Shown piece after piece: positions 28,883 through 37,834 of a DNA stretch of 49,090 bases. The stretch lies in contig FNAW01000012.1 in the NCBI GenBank assembly GCA_900102115.1, positions 1-49,090 on the forward strand. Reading direction: 5' to 3'. The notes under the pieces were generated by a model. It was not told the origin of the DNA. It saw nothing but the letters and a program-made list of their open reading frames with translations, and did not search any database. The stretch is from Blastococcus fimeti (GTDB lineage Bacteria > Actinomycetota > Actinomycetes > Mycobacteriales > Geodermatophilaceae). Numbering within the stretch: position 1 is the first letter of the stretch; each line of letters starts with the position of its first letter. A program made the translations under genes and the position numbers.

Positions 28883-31315
28883 ATGCGAATACTAAAGTCA
28901 GGCACCCTGATGTCAATAATTAATAATTATGTTGTTGATAGTCCGCAACCAGCCAATCTAAGTTATGCTTGAAATTTTGGATCTCTTCTTGCAACATGTC
29001 TAGGGATCCAAATTGTTACAGGTGTAGTGCTAGCAATGCATTACACGCCTAATGTAGATCTAGCATTTGTTAGTGTAGAACATATCATGCGTGATGTAAA
29101 TTATGGATGACTAATTCGATATATTCATGCAAATGTTGCTTCATTCTTCTTTGCATTTGTTTATATGCATATTTCTCGAGGTCTTTACTATGGATCTTAC
29201 CTTGCACCACGGGTTCTACCTTGGTCTATTGGTGTAATTATTCTTGTTCTAATGATGGGTACAAGATTCCTTGGTTATTATATTAGCCAAACATGGTGTG
29301 ACACAACTAGCCTATTTCCAAGTGAGTACGGCCTATCCAATCTATCAGTACTACCTCTAGCACGATCACAACGATGCGATAAGTATCTTAAGGAGCTTAA
29401 GGTACAGCCCAAGGCTGTATTTGAAGACCTAGATGCAGAAGGTGCCAAGACAACTGTTAGTGCTTATCTTAAGCCACTAGCAGGTATCTATCTTATCATT
29501 AATCTAGTGAACGGTAAGATGTATGTTGGTAGTGCTATTACAGGGCGAATGCCTATGCGATTTCACAAGCATCTCTATGGGCTACAGGGTAGTAAGCTAG
29601 TAGCTGCAGCCGTACAAAAGTACGGTCTATCAAACTTTGCATTTGTGGTTCTTGACACAGTACCCAGTGTAGTAACTAGTGAAGATAATAAGGTGCTTCT
29701 AGAAATGGAAAACCACTATCTGCAACTACTACTACCTGAATACAACATTGTACCACAAGCAGGTAATACATACGGTGTAACACACACCGAAGCTACTAAG
29801 CTTCAGATGCGAGTTAACTACTCATCGGAACGTCGAGAAGCCATTGGTTCTCTTAACCGTGGCAAGAAGCTTTCACCAGCTACTGTCGAACGTATCCGAG
29901 GAGCCGCACTAGCACGGCCACCAGTTAGCTCAGATACTCGTGCTAATGTATCTGCTAACTCAGCAGTAGCCAACCTATATCTTATTAGTCGTGTAGATAA
30001 TGCTGTACTACCTGACGGTTCTTATAACATCATTGTTCGAACTACTCCAGCGGTAGCAGAATACTGCAGCTGTAGCTATAAGACAGTACAACGAGCACTA
30101 TCAGGCACAGGTATTATTAAGAAGATCTGGCGAGTTACCCTAATTGGAAAGGCTAACCTATAAATATATAGACGTGTCTATATCATAGTCACACGGTATT
30201 CCCCCTTCACAATCTTCATCGAGAAAAGGGGCTACAGCCGTGAATACCCTGACAGGGGTATTGTTGGAACATAAGTCCCAATGGCTATACGAGTGAAACG
30301 GTTAAAGGGAGTTTCAGCTCTTCAGACCGTCGGTTGTATGGACAATCGCTACAGACTGGGTCACTTGTAGGTACCTGAAACGGTGCTTAATGTACAGTCG
30401 GATCTATATGATTCTATATCATTCAAGGCCTAGAATGACGTTAGTTAGAAATCTACCAAAACAGTAGAGAGGATTGACTAACCGACTAGGTACAACTACT
30501 GTCTATACTGAACATTGACTACACCATACACTGCTGTAGTATATAGATAACTAGATAGATTGTATGTGCTGCCCTATGGGCAAATGTCACTATGAGGTGC
30601 TACCGTGATTACTAATATGCTATCAGCTATTCCTTGAATTGGACAAGATTTTGTAGAATTTGTATGAGGTGGATTTAGTGTAAGTAATGCTACTCTAAAC
30701 CGATTCTTTAGTCTACATTTTGTTCTACCATTTATTCTAGCTGCTCTAGCTATTATGCATCTAGTTACACTACATACTAATGGAAGTAGTAACCCTCTAG
30801 GGGTAGAATCTAATTCAGATAAGCTATCAATGCAACCATATTTCATTTTCAAGGATCTTGTTACTATTTTTGCATTTTTTGGTGTACTATCATTTATTGT
30901 ATTTTTCACACCTAATCTACTAGGTCATTCAGATAATTATATTCCAGCTAATCCTATGTCTACACCTTCATCTATTGTTCCAGAATGATATCTTCTACCA
31001 TTTTATGCCATTCTACGTTCAATTCCTAACAAGCTTCTAGGGGTAATTGCTATGCTAGCTTCACTACTTATTCTACTAGCTATGCCTCTTCTTGATACCT
31101 CTAATGTACGAGGTGGTCAATTCCGACCTATGTGGCGAGTAGGTTTCTGAAGTCTGGTGGTAAATATGGTGCTTCTAGGATATCTAGGAAGTCAACATAG
31201 AGAAGAACCATATGTAACTCTAGGTGCTATTGCAACAAGAACTTACTTTTCATGGTATCTTATTTTTGTTCCTCTAGTGGGAATTATTGAAAATACACTG
31301 ACAGATCTAGAATAA
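28883..31315 (+). CDS. cob: Cytochrome b (2 exons)
   Basis: Catalytic subunit of the bc1 complex with haems bL and bH and the quinol sites (381 aa). Exons: 28883-29275 and 30563-31315. Conserved: MRILK start, SPQPANLSY.WNFGSLL, LAMHYTPNVDLAF, SVEHIMRDVNYGWLIRY.HAN, RGLYYGSY, MMGT-x-FLG|YVLPYGQMSLWGATVITN across the intron, and [22 protein letters not shown]. The x (AGA 29264-29266) is the Ala of ATAFLGY. All haem-pocket arginines use CGN. No UUR or AAA codons. The stop is TAA at 31313. Confidence 0.96.
29276..30163 (+). CDS. GIY-YIG homing endonuclease in the cob intron
   Basis: An endonuclease of about 295 codons read in frame from cob exon 1, with TAA at 30161-30163. The GIY-YIG domain is near residues 65-160: AGIYLIINLVNGKMYVGSA, an Arg in RFHKHL, KLVAAAVQKYGLSNFAF, a Glu in LEMENHYL and the PEYNIV end. 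It is followed by a NUMOD3-like part (GVTHTEATKLQMR...LNRGKKLSPATVERIRG) and a C-terminal NUMOD1-like DNA-binding part (AVAEYCSCSYKTVQRAL). All lysines are AAG, all arginines CGN, and I find no AGA, UUR or AAA after the exon. The gene is thus tuned to the local codon set, but it avoids AGA, unlike the core genes. Confidence 0.9.
   Translation, partial: YYISQTWCDTTSLFPSEYGLSNLSVLPLARSQRCDKYLKELKVQPKAVFEDLDAEGAKTTVSAYLKPLAGIYLIINLVNGKMYVGSAITGRMPMRFHKHLYGLQGSKLVAAAVQKYGLSNFAFVVLDTVPSVVTSEDNKVLLEMENHYLQLLLPEYNIVPQAGNTYGVTHTEATKLQMRVNYSSERREAIGSLNRGKKLSPATVERIRGAALARPPVSSDTRANVSANSAVANLYLISRVDNAVLPDGSYNIIVRTTPAVAEYCSCSYKTVQRALSGTGIIKKIWRVTLIGKANL
29276..30562 (+). mobile_element. cob group I intron with GIY-YIG gene
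   Basis: It splits FLG|YVLPYG; exon end GGT, intron end TTG. Downstream of the ORF the core shows TTCAGACCGTCGG, AATGTACAGTCGG and the intervening elements typical of group I introns. At about 1.29 kb it is noticeably more GC-rich than the other introns and lacks hairpin elements, suggesting a separate, later arrival. Confidence 0.85.
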
Positions 31316-31345
31316 AACAGTAACTATAGTCCCCATTCCTACACA

Positions 31346-31465
31346 CCCCCAAACCCCAACTACCCTATCTGATCACCCCCCTAAAAATGGATTCATTACA
31401 TTTCCCCCTTTAGGGGGGGGAATGGTGGGGGTTATCTTTTGATAGGGTTGATGGGGATAGGGGGG
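31346..31465. repeat. Palindromic element, family 2, nested
   Basis: CCCCCAAACCCCAACTACCC outer arms. Inner GATCACCCCCCTAAAAATG level plus CCCCCTTTAGGGGG. Confidence 0.8.
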
Positions 31466-31540
31466 CACACAATAATATATATAATAAAAAGATATAACCG
31501 CCACACAATCATATTCCCCCTAAAAATACGTACCCTATTA

Positions 31541-31600
31541 CAATCACCACATTCCCTCGTTCCCTTTTAGGGAGGATAAGGGAACGAGGGATTGTGGTGG
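31541..31600. repeat. Inner hairpin of a further nested palindrome
   Basis: CAATCACCACATTCCCTCGTT pairs across TCCCTTTTAGGGA with AACGAGGGATTGTGGTGG. It sits inside weaker outer arms spanning about 31506-31645. Confidence 0.7.
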
Positions 31601-31718
31601 GGTGATAGTATGGTGGGGGTGATCTTTTGATTTGGTGTGTTGGGTTTATATATCTATGTATCTGTCTTTTTCCAAGGTTTGAAGTAAAGTTACTCAATCA
31701 ATAATTATAAAAAAAAAA

Positions 31719-31865
31719 ATGCCTCAAGCACTAGCTTTTTACTACTTTAATCAAGCAAGATTTGTATTCATTACACTAAGAATTCTTGTTTTTGTAGTGT
31801 CAGTATATCTACTGCCTCCATTTCTACATACTCTAGTAAGCCGTGTATACATTACACGTGTATAA
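31719..31865 (+). CDS. atp8: ATP synthase subunit 8
   Basis: Small stator subunit of the F1Fo ATP synthase (48 aa, one membrane helix). The MPQALAFYYFNQ start and the basic C-terminus VSRVYITRV match fungal Atp8. Two AGA codons sit in the hydrophobic helix (FNQA-x-FVF and ITL-x-ILVF), where arginine would be implausible and alanine fits. It is too short for most ORF cut-offs. An A-run directly precedes the ATG. Confidence 0.92.
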   Translation: MPQALAFYYFNQARFVFITLRILVFVVSVYLLPPFLHTLVSRVYITRV

Positions 31866-32451
31866 TATCCGGTTATATGAGTATTAGAGATCAATAAGGT
31901 AATATTACCTCTGCGATCTTTTTATAATCCACTTGACACATATATTATTATAATATATTGATAGTCAAAGTAAAAATATCATTTTTATAGACCCCCATAT
32001 TACCCTAATGAATTTATAGGGGTAAAGATAATAAGAGAATATAAGATAAGAAGATAAGTTCCTATCCTATAATAATATCCGTCAATTAGTTGTAGTTTCG
32101 GTGGGTTATAGATGAGTTAATAGTAAGATAGATATAGAGTATAAGTATGCAAATATATATATTTGTTTCTGTTATTGTATTTGCATTCTTTAGGTTATTA
32201 GTCGAAAAAATATTAAAGAGGCCTTTAAGATTATACACATTGAAACAAATTTTACAAGTTTTAATTTAAACCGTGAAAAATGTGTATCAAGTCGTTTTAA
32301 CCTGGTTTAATTACCAAAAATATATAAGGTATGCTAATAACAATATTAGGATAACCCTCGTAAAAGAATTCATTGCAGTACTTTATGCGAGAAATGTAAT
32401 ATAAAAAAAATATGACTAAAATTTAAAATTAAACTTTTAAAAAATCCTTTA
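31866..32451. other. Spacer between atp8 and atp6
   Basis: AT-rich with one forward GATCTTTTTATAATCCAC motif near 31916. No gene seen. Confidence 0.5.
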
Positions 32452-33219
32452 ATGCTTTCATTTATTATCCATTCACCTCTTGATCAATTTGAAGTAACAT
32501 CTCTTATTGCTCTAACAGCTCCAGTTCTAGGTGATTTTGTAATTTCTCTAACAAATCTAGGTCTATATACAATTATTACTCTAGTATTTGTAATTGGTCT
32601 ACATCTAATGAGAAATAACAGTTACCGACTAATTCCTAGCCGATATAGTGTAGCACTAGAATCAGCTTATGCCAGTGTACACGGTATGGTTCGAGATCAA
32701 ATTGGTAGCGCAAATGAAGAATATCTACCATTTATTTATGCTATTTTCTGATGAATTCTTATTGCTAATCTAAATGGTAATGTACCATATGGATTTACAG
32801 TAACAACAAGTGGTATTAGAGCCATTGGTCTATCAGTAATGATTTTCATTGGTGTAACTCTTCTTGGTCTTCAAAAGCATGGTATTCATTTCTTCTCTTA
32901 TTTTGTACCACAAGGAACACCTCTAGCACTTGTACCTGCTCTAGTTCTTATTGAAACTGTCAGTTACCTTGCTCGAGCAGCTTCTCTAGGAGTCCGACTA
33001 TTCGCTAATTTTGTAGCTGGTCATACACTTCTAAAGATTCTTAGTACTTTCCTAGCTCAACTATTTACTAGAGGTATTCTAACAGCCGTTCTAACTCTTA
33101 TTCCATTTGGAGTATTTGTTGGACTAATGGCTCTAGAAGTAGCCGTATCCTTTATTCAAAGATATGTTTTTTGTGTCCTAAGATCAAGCTACCTGAAGGA
33201 TGCCATTGAACTACATTAA
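32452..33219 (+). CDS. atp6: ATP synthase subunit 6
   Basis: Proton-channel subunit a of the ATP synthase (255 aa). The N-terminus (SPLDQFEV), the KHGIHFFSYFVPQGTPLAL segment and the catalytic LARAASLGVRLFANFVAGHTLL are present. The essential arginine of SLGVR is CGA. Near the C-terminus, FIQ-x-YVFCVL-x-SSYLKDAIELH has AGA at both x, and homologues have Ala at FIQAYVF. Ends CAT TAA. Confidence 0.96.
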
Positions 33220-33532
33220 TAATATGTAATTTTCACTATCATTAAGTCCCCCATAGCATATACCCAACCACCCTGGAAATGTAAGCTATTAGAGTATAAA
33301 AATGTAAGCGATTAGAGTATAGCTATTAGAGTATAGTCATTAGGTCGAGAATATAGTTATTAGAATATAGTCATTAGGTCTAGAGTATAGTTATTAAAGT
33401 ATAGTAATTGGAGTATAAAAACATTGATAACATAATAAATAACGAGATAATTTTAAATAGAGGTTAATATAGGACTTTAAAAGTATGTAATGTATAGCGT
33501 ACTAAGTATAAAAATATTGAGCAATAAATAAT
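33220..33532 (-). repeat. Spacer with short repeats
   Basis: Repeated units of ATTAGAGTATAGTCATTAGG between about 33290 and 33420, then reverse-polarity ATAAAAACATTG. No gene. Confidence 0.6.
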
Positions 33533-33615
33533 ACGAGGATGCTGCAATTGGTTGACAGGCTGTGCTTAGGACACAGTGCCTTAGTGCATTGCAGGTTCGA
33601 GTCCTGTTCCTCGTA
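33533..33615 (+). tRNA. trnL(uag): tRNA-Leu (UAG), the only leucine tRNA found
   Basis: Acceptor ACGAGGA/TCCTCGT, anticodon loop CTTAGGA in CTGTG/CACAG, long variable arm, discriminator A. It should read all four CUN codons. No tRNA-Leu(UAA) was found, matching the absence of UUR codons. Confidence 0.93.
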
Positions 33616-33750
33616 AAGCGCTTCATATATATAATAAAGAGATAGATTAGGGTCTATAGAGTTTGTCACGATCTTTTTATTCTCCCTTTTACAATTAAAC
33701 AGGATTAATATATTATGTGATAAGATCGATATTTTTATTCTCTATATGAT

Positions 33751-33809
33751 CCCCCCGCGCGGCGGGCAGCCGCAACCGATAGTCGGTTGTGCGTGCCCAC
33801 GCGCGGGGG
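33751..33809. repeat. Palindromic element, family 1, simple type copy
   Basis: CCCCCCGCGCGGCGGGCAGCC pairs with GTGCGTGCCCACGCGCGGGGG. Apex AACCGATAGTCGGTT. A near-identical copy is at 40674-40732. Confidence 0.88.
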
Positions 33810-33875
33810 ATATGTATGAATCTTTTTATTCTCTATATGATATGCATGAATCTTTTTATTATTATAATATATTCC

Positions 33876-33930
33876 CCCGCCCCCCAAACCACCCTATCAA
33901 ATATTTGATAGGGTGTTTTGGGGGGGCGGG
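33876..33930. repeat. Palindromic element, family 2, simple
   Basis: CCCGCCCCCCAAACCACCC pairs with GGGTGTTTTGGGGGGGCGGG. Apex TATCAAATATTTGATA. Confidence 0.85.
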
Positions 33931-34015
33931 TCCCCTAAATGGTGATAGTTGGTTTATGTTTTGATAGGGGTATGTAGGTTGGAATGTAATATATGTTATA
34001 AGTTAGATACGAAAG

Positions 34016-34086
34016 GTGCTTGTAGTCTAATGGTAGGACATCTGGCTTCGAACCAGTTCGTGGGGGTTCGATTCCTCCTGAGCATT
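34016..34086 (+). tRNA. trnR(ucg): tRNA-Arg (UCG), reads CGN
   Basis: Anticodon loop CTTCGAA in CTGG/CCAG, D stem GTCT/GGAC, T stem GGGGG/CCTCC. Acceptor GTGCTTG/TGAGCAT has several G-U pairs. It is the only arginine tRNA, and the true arginines of all core proteins are CGN. Confidence 0.9.
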
Positions 34087-34260
34087 AAGGGAGTAGTAGA
34101 TCTAAATATGAGTAATATTTATTGGATGTTTTTATAATCCATTTATAATAGGTATAATTAATAATAGTAAATAGTAAATAGTTAATAGTTAATATAAAAT
34201 AGTTAACATTTTTATTTTCAATTGGTAATCCAGTTATTAATTAGAGTATATAGTTTTTAA

Positions 34261-34331
34261 ACGGGTATGATGAAATGGTATCATTACTGTCTTCCAAATA
34301 GTCCTTCTCAGTTCGAATCTGAGTGTCCGTA
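34261..34331 (+). tRNA. trnG(ucc): tRNA-Gly (UCC)
   Basis: Acceptor ACGGGTA/TGTCCGT, anticodon stem ACTGT/ATAGT with loop CTTCCAA. Confidence 0.93.
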
Positions 34332-34483
34332 AAATATAGTGTTCGATATAAATATATAGCATGTTATAGTCTAATAGTTATAACAATACACGATATCTAA
34401 TATAATATACACAATATAAATTTACATAATATTAATTTAAAAAGATTGGTTATATCTAATTAAAATTGGAATATAAAAAGATT

Positions 34484-34541
34484 CCCCGCCGGCGGGCAGC
34501 CGCGGTTGAACATTCGACCGTGCGTGCCCTCCGGCGGCGGG
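34484..34541. repeat. Palindromic element, family 1
   Basis: CCCCGCCGGCGGGCAGCCGC pairs with GTGCGTGCCCTCCGGCGGCGG. Apex GGTTGAACATTCGACC. Confidence 0.85.
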
Positions 34542-34647
34542 TTGGTTTATATCTAATTGGAATAAAAAGATAGCATAATATCTATATACAGAATAGGAGT
34601 ATAAAAATATTCATATCATTATAATAATGTATACGTTAACATAAAAA

Positions 34648-34719
34648 GGGGTTATAGTGCAATTGGTAGTACAAAAGTCTTCTACATTTTTGGTCATGGT
34701 TCGAGTCCATGTTGCTCCA
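34648..34719 (+). tRNA. trnA(ucu): tRNA-Ala (UCU), proposed reader of AGA as alanine
   Basis: Anticodon loop CTTCTAC in stem AAAGT/ATTTT, T stem CATGG/CCATG, acceptor GGGGTTA/TTGCTCC, discriminator A. By anticodon it would be called arginine, but its acceptor carries G3:U70 (G34650 with T34716), the main identity element of alanyl-tRNA synthetase, plus A73. The first four acceptor pairs and the A73 are the same as in trnA(ugc) at 46367, and the D arms are alike (TTGGTAGTA against TTTGGTAGTA). It therefore looks like a duplicated tRNA-Ala with a changed anticodon. There is a T6:T67 mismatch. Charging has not been shown; this is inferred from sequence. Confidence 0.9.
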
Positions 34720-35841
34720 TCTTGTTAATATAGTATATATTATTCTTGTTATAACGGTGAATAAAAATATTACTATTAATCATAAAAAATATTGACTCTT
34801 ATAAAAAGATTGAGTTCAAAGAGATTGACGATTTAAATGGATTATAAAAACATTCATTAGCGTTAACAAAAGGTTATATTTAAAATAACTTACTTATTGG
34901 TATATATATATGGACTATATTGGATGATAAAAACATTGCACATAATTCATGCTAAAAACATTGCACACAATTCATGCTAAAAACATTGCCCATAACCGAT
35001 AATAAAAATATTGTGGAATATGGTGTTCGGATTATATGGGGGGACTATATTGGATGTTTGGTCATAATGTATACTAAAAACATTGCCCATAACCGATAAT
35101 AAAAATATGGATCTCTTATTGGATATCACCACATTAAATAAATAATAAATAATAAATAATAAAAAGATTGAACACATTTTTAGGGGTAAGATTTTAACCT
35201 TCTTAATCGATAATAATAGGCTTTAAGTAAGCATTAAATGGATTCTAAAAACATTGAACACATTCTATTTAATAGATACACGCGGGATAATATGGATTAT
35301 GGTCACATTAAATTAATAATATAAAGATTTTGTGGATATATTGAGTAGGATTTTAACCTTCTTAATCAAGAATAATAGGTTTAAGTAAGCATTAAATGGA
35401 TAATAAAAACATTGACCACATTTTTTTAATAGATAATAAAAACATTGACCACATTTTATTTAATAGATAATATGGATAATAAAAACATTGAACACATTTT
35501 ATTTTATAGATAATAAAAACATTGAACATATTCAATATAATAGAGACCCTACACCTAACCCCATAGAAATACGTACCTACCCTATTAGGTTTAAGTAATT
35601 ATTATATGCAGAATAGTGTAGGATATAATGATACCGTATTTTGTTAATATATTGTGCCTTAAAAGTTTAAAATCCTGGTCTAGTACAGTCTCAAAAATCT
35701 AAATTTAACGTGAATAGAGGTGGGCTCCCGTGTTGAGGATTGTGGTGGTAATCGTAAACTTGTAAACAAAAACCTTAATCCCCCGTTTGTTATATTTCAA
35801 AAGGAAATATCTACCCGAACACCCACCCATTCACTCCCCCC
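34720..35841 (-). repeat. Reverse-oriented motif array
   Basis: Dense AATAAAAACATTGACCACATT, ATGCTAAAAACATTGC and GGATTATAAAAACATTC units from about 34790 to 35540, all with the A-run on the + strand. From about 35560 to 35840 the sequence is less repetitive, with no gene recognised. Confidence 0.7.
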
Positions 35842-35947
35842 GCCCCCCACACACCCTATCAAAGGATCACCCCCCCATTTCCCCCCCTAAAGGGGGGAAA
35901 TGTAATGAATTCATTTATAGGGGGGTGATCTATAGGGTGGTTGGGGG
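35842..35947. repeat. Palindromic element, family 2, nested
   Basis: CCCCCACACACCCTATC outer arms. Inner GATCACCCCCCCATTTCC level plus CCCCCCTAAAGGGG and ATGAATTCAT. Confidence 0.8.
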
Positions 35948-36031
35948 TCTTTGATAAGATCAAATAGATTCTCATAAATTATATGAATAGAATATTTGAT
36001 AGATCATTGTTAATTATGTGAATTATATACA

Positions 36032-36247
36032 TTATGAGTATAGAATAAGGAAAGCCACCATTAGAGCGAAAAGACCTGTTCTTTCTGCAAGGGCAAATCC
36101 AAGAATTCTGTATGTAAATAGTTGACCCTTAACACCTGGGTTTCGAGCTGTTCCAGCAATAAGAGCTGAAAATACGTTACCAATCCCTACACCCGCACCT
36201 CTCAGTCCGATCGCTGCAAGACCAGCACCTACAAACTTTGCTCTCAT
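36032..36247 (-). CDS. atp9: ATP synthase subunit 9 (c-ring proteolipid)
   Basis: Forms the rotating c-ring of the ATP synthase (71 aa, two helices with a polar loop). The polar loop G-T-A-R-N-P is intact and its Arg is CGA. The proton-carrying Glu is in FALAE-x-TGLF. Four AGA codons lie at second position, IGL-x-GAGVG, FTY-x-ILGF and LAE-x-TGLF. Homologues have Ala at all of these, and an arginine in the c-ring helices is not credible. It is one of the few protein genes on the - strand. Ends TCA TAA. Confidence 0.96.
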   Translation of the reverse strand: MRAKFVGAGLAAIGLRGAGVGIGNVFSALIAGTARNPGVKGQLFTYRILGFALAERTGLFALMVAFLILYS

Positions 36248-36280
36248 ATTAAGTATTTATTTTTTCTTACTCTATTATAA

Positions 36281-36350
36281 CCACCAGATACCCTCCTCTA
36301 TAGAGGAGGGGGTTCCAGGGTTATGTGGTCGACCATCCTATAGGATGGTG
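36281..36350. repeat. Pair of short hairpins upstream of atp9
   Basis: ACCCTCCTCTATAGAGGAGGG and ACCATCCTATAGGATGGT inside weak CCACCAG/.. arms. They may be remnants of a family 2 element. Confidence 0.65.
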
Positions 36351-36617
36351 GGGGGTTTAGTCTAATGATTAGGCAGCACAGCTCAATTAAAAGACTAAAT
36401 ATTAAATACCACTTGATATGGACTCTTGGTCCGGCGAGTTTAAGGCTATTGTACAGTTAATCCTGCTATTATATTGCTAATGATTGTAAAACATCGACCC
36501 CCATCTATTAATATATCGTGAATAAAGGGGGTGTTACCTGGTGGAGATAACCCGTCTTTGTTATTTACCAAAACCGTCCAGAATATTAATGATGTCACTC
36601 CTCAAAAATACTTTATT
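36351..36617. other. Spacer with an unexplained tRNA-like segment
   Basis: TTTAGTCTAATGATTAGGCAG near 36357 looks like a tRNA D arm (GTCT/AGGC), but no acceptable anticodon or T arm follows. At about 36494-36534 is a decayed CCCCCATCTATTAATATATCG hairpin resembling the inner unit of 17103-17203. Confidence 0.5.
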
Positions 36618-36850
36618 CCCCCAAATTACCCCCCCAAATAATACACCCCACACAAAAAATGAATCCATTACATTCCCCTTTTTAGGGGTAATGGTGTGGG
36701 GTTTGGGTCGGTTGGGCGTGCCCGCAATTACCCCCTTCTAATACACCCCTCATAAATGAATTCATTTATGAGCCCCCCTCAACACCATACCCACCTAATA
36801 TTAGGTGTGGTTGTTGGTGAGGGGGGTCGGGGTGTATTTGTAATTTGGGG
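36618..36850. repeat. Multiply nested palindromic cluster
   Basis: CCCCCAAATTACC...GGTAATTTGGGG-type outer arms. They enclose ACACCCCACACAAAAAATG and CTCATAAATGAATTC levels, a family 1 fragment (GTTGGGCGTGCCCGCAATTA) and the CACCTAATATTAGGTG unit also seen in 14050-14265. Confidence 0.78.
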
Positions 36851-37214
36851 TTGATATATACGTTTAACGTATACTACGGATAACCTTTAGTTAACGCAAA
36901 TGAATGTTTTTATAATCTATAAATCGTCAATCTTTTTGAACTCAATCTTTTTGAACTCAATGTTTTTGAACTCAATGTTTTTGAACTGAATCTTTTTATG
37001 GTACTAAAATGGTCAATCTTTTTATAATCCTGAACACAATCTTTTTGAACTCAATCTTTTATGGTCCTAGTCAATTAAAATCGTCAATGTTTTTATAGTC
37101 CATAAATCGTTAATCTTTTTATAGTCCTAGTCAATTAAAATCGTCAATGTTTTTATAGTTCTAGTTAATATAAATTGTCAATGTTTTTATAGTTCTAGTT
37201 AATATAAATGGTCA
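36851..37214 (+). repeat. Forward-oriented motif array
   Basis: Repeated CGTCAATGTTTTTATAGTCC and CAATCTTTTTGAACT units (more than ten). No gene. Confidence 0.75.
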
Positions 37215-37307
37215 CCCGACCCCCAACACACCACATCTGATCACCCCCCTAAAAATTATTAATTTTTAGTGGGGGTTATCTTTTGATGAGGTGGTTTGGG
37301 GGGCGGG
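37215..37307. repeat. Palindromic element, family 2, inside the motif array
   Basis: CCCGACCCCCAACACACCAC outer arms. Inner GATCACCCCCCTAAAAATT and its partner. It interrupts an array unit between GGTCA and GTCAATG. Confidence 0.83.
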
Positions 37308-37406
37308 TCAATGTTTTTATAGTTTTAGTCAATATGAATCGTCAATGTTTTTATAGTCCTAGTCAATATAAATCGTCAATCTTTTTGAAGTCAATCTTTT
37401 TATCAG

Positions 37407-37501
37407 CCCCGCGCGCGGGCACGCCCTATCGAAACATAACCCCCATAATAAATGAATTCATTTATTAGGGGGATATGTATTGCGGCTGCCCGTCGCGCGG
37501 G
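37407..37501. repeat. Palindromic element, family 1 (copy B)
   Basis: Almost identical to 19334-19429, 18 kb away, including the loop insert with GAATTC. Confidence 0.88.
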
Positions 37502-37834
37502 AGAGATATATTTTCCATTTATCATCAATCTTATCATTATCTATTAATTGTTAATCTTTTTATTATTTATTAATCGTCAATCTTTTTATTATCTATTAAT
37601 TGTCAATTTTTTTATTATCTATAAATCGTCAATGAAGAGTCAATATTTTTATTATCCATTAACCGTTAATGTAGAGTCAATATTTTTATTATCGTTCTAT
37701 GTTGTATATGATAATTTTTTCTTTATATATCACAATAGTAAAGTGTAATACTTAAACGTACTACTGTATAATATATTATACTAAATACTAAATTTATATA
37801 CCTTTCAAGGTTAGTAATAAAAAAAATACTTAAT
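37502..37834 (+). repeat. Forward-oriented motif array before cox2
   Basis: TTAATCGTCAATCTTTTTATTATC units, then plain AT-rich leader to cox2. Confidence 0.65.

Larger units (their letters stand above)
31316..31718. other. Spacer between cob and atp8
   Basis: Mostly two nested palindromes (31346-31465 and about 31506-31645), with one ATAAAAAGAT motif. No gene. Confidence 0.6.

Noticed and set aside
29165..29275. A separate gene starting at ATG 29165 before the GIY-YIG domain
   Set aside because: This part is cob exon 1 (YMHISRGLYYGSY). The endonuclease is read as a continuation of it.
30574..30909. Antisense reading frame over cob exon 2
   Set aside because: A shadow of a strongly conserved cob exon with no family resemblance.
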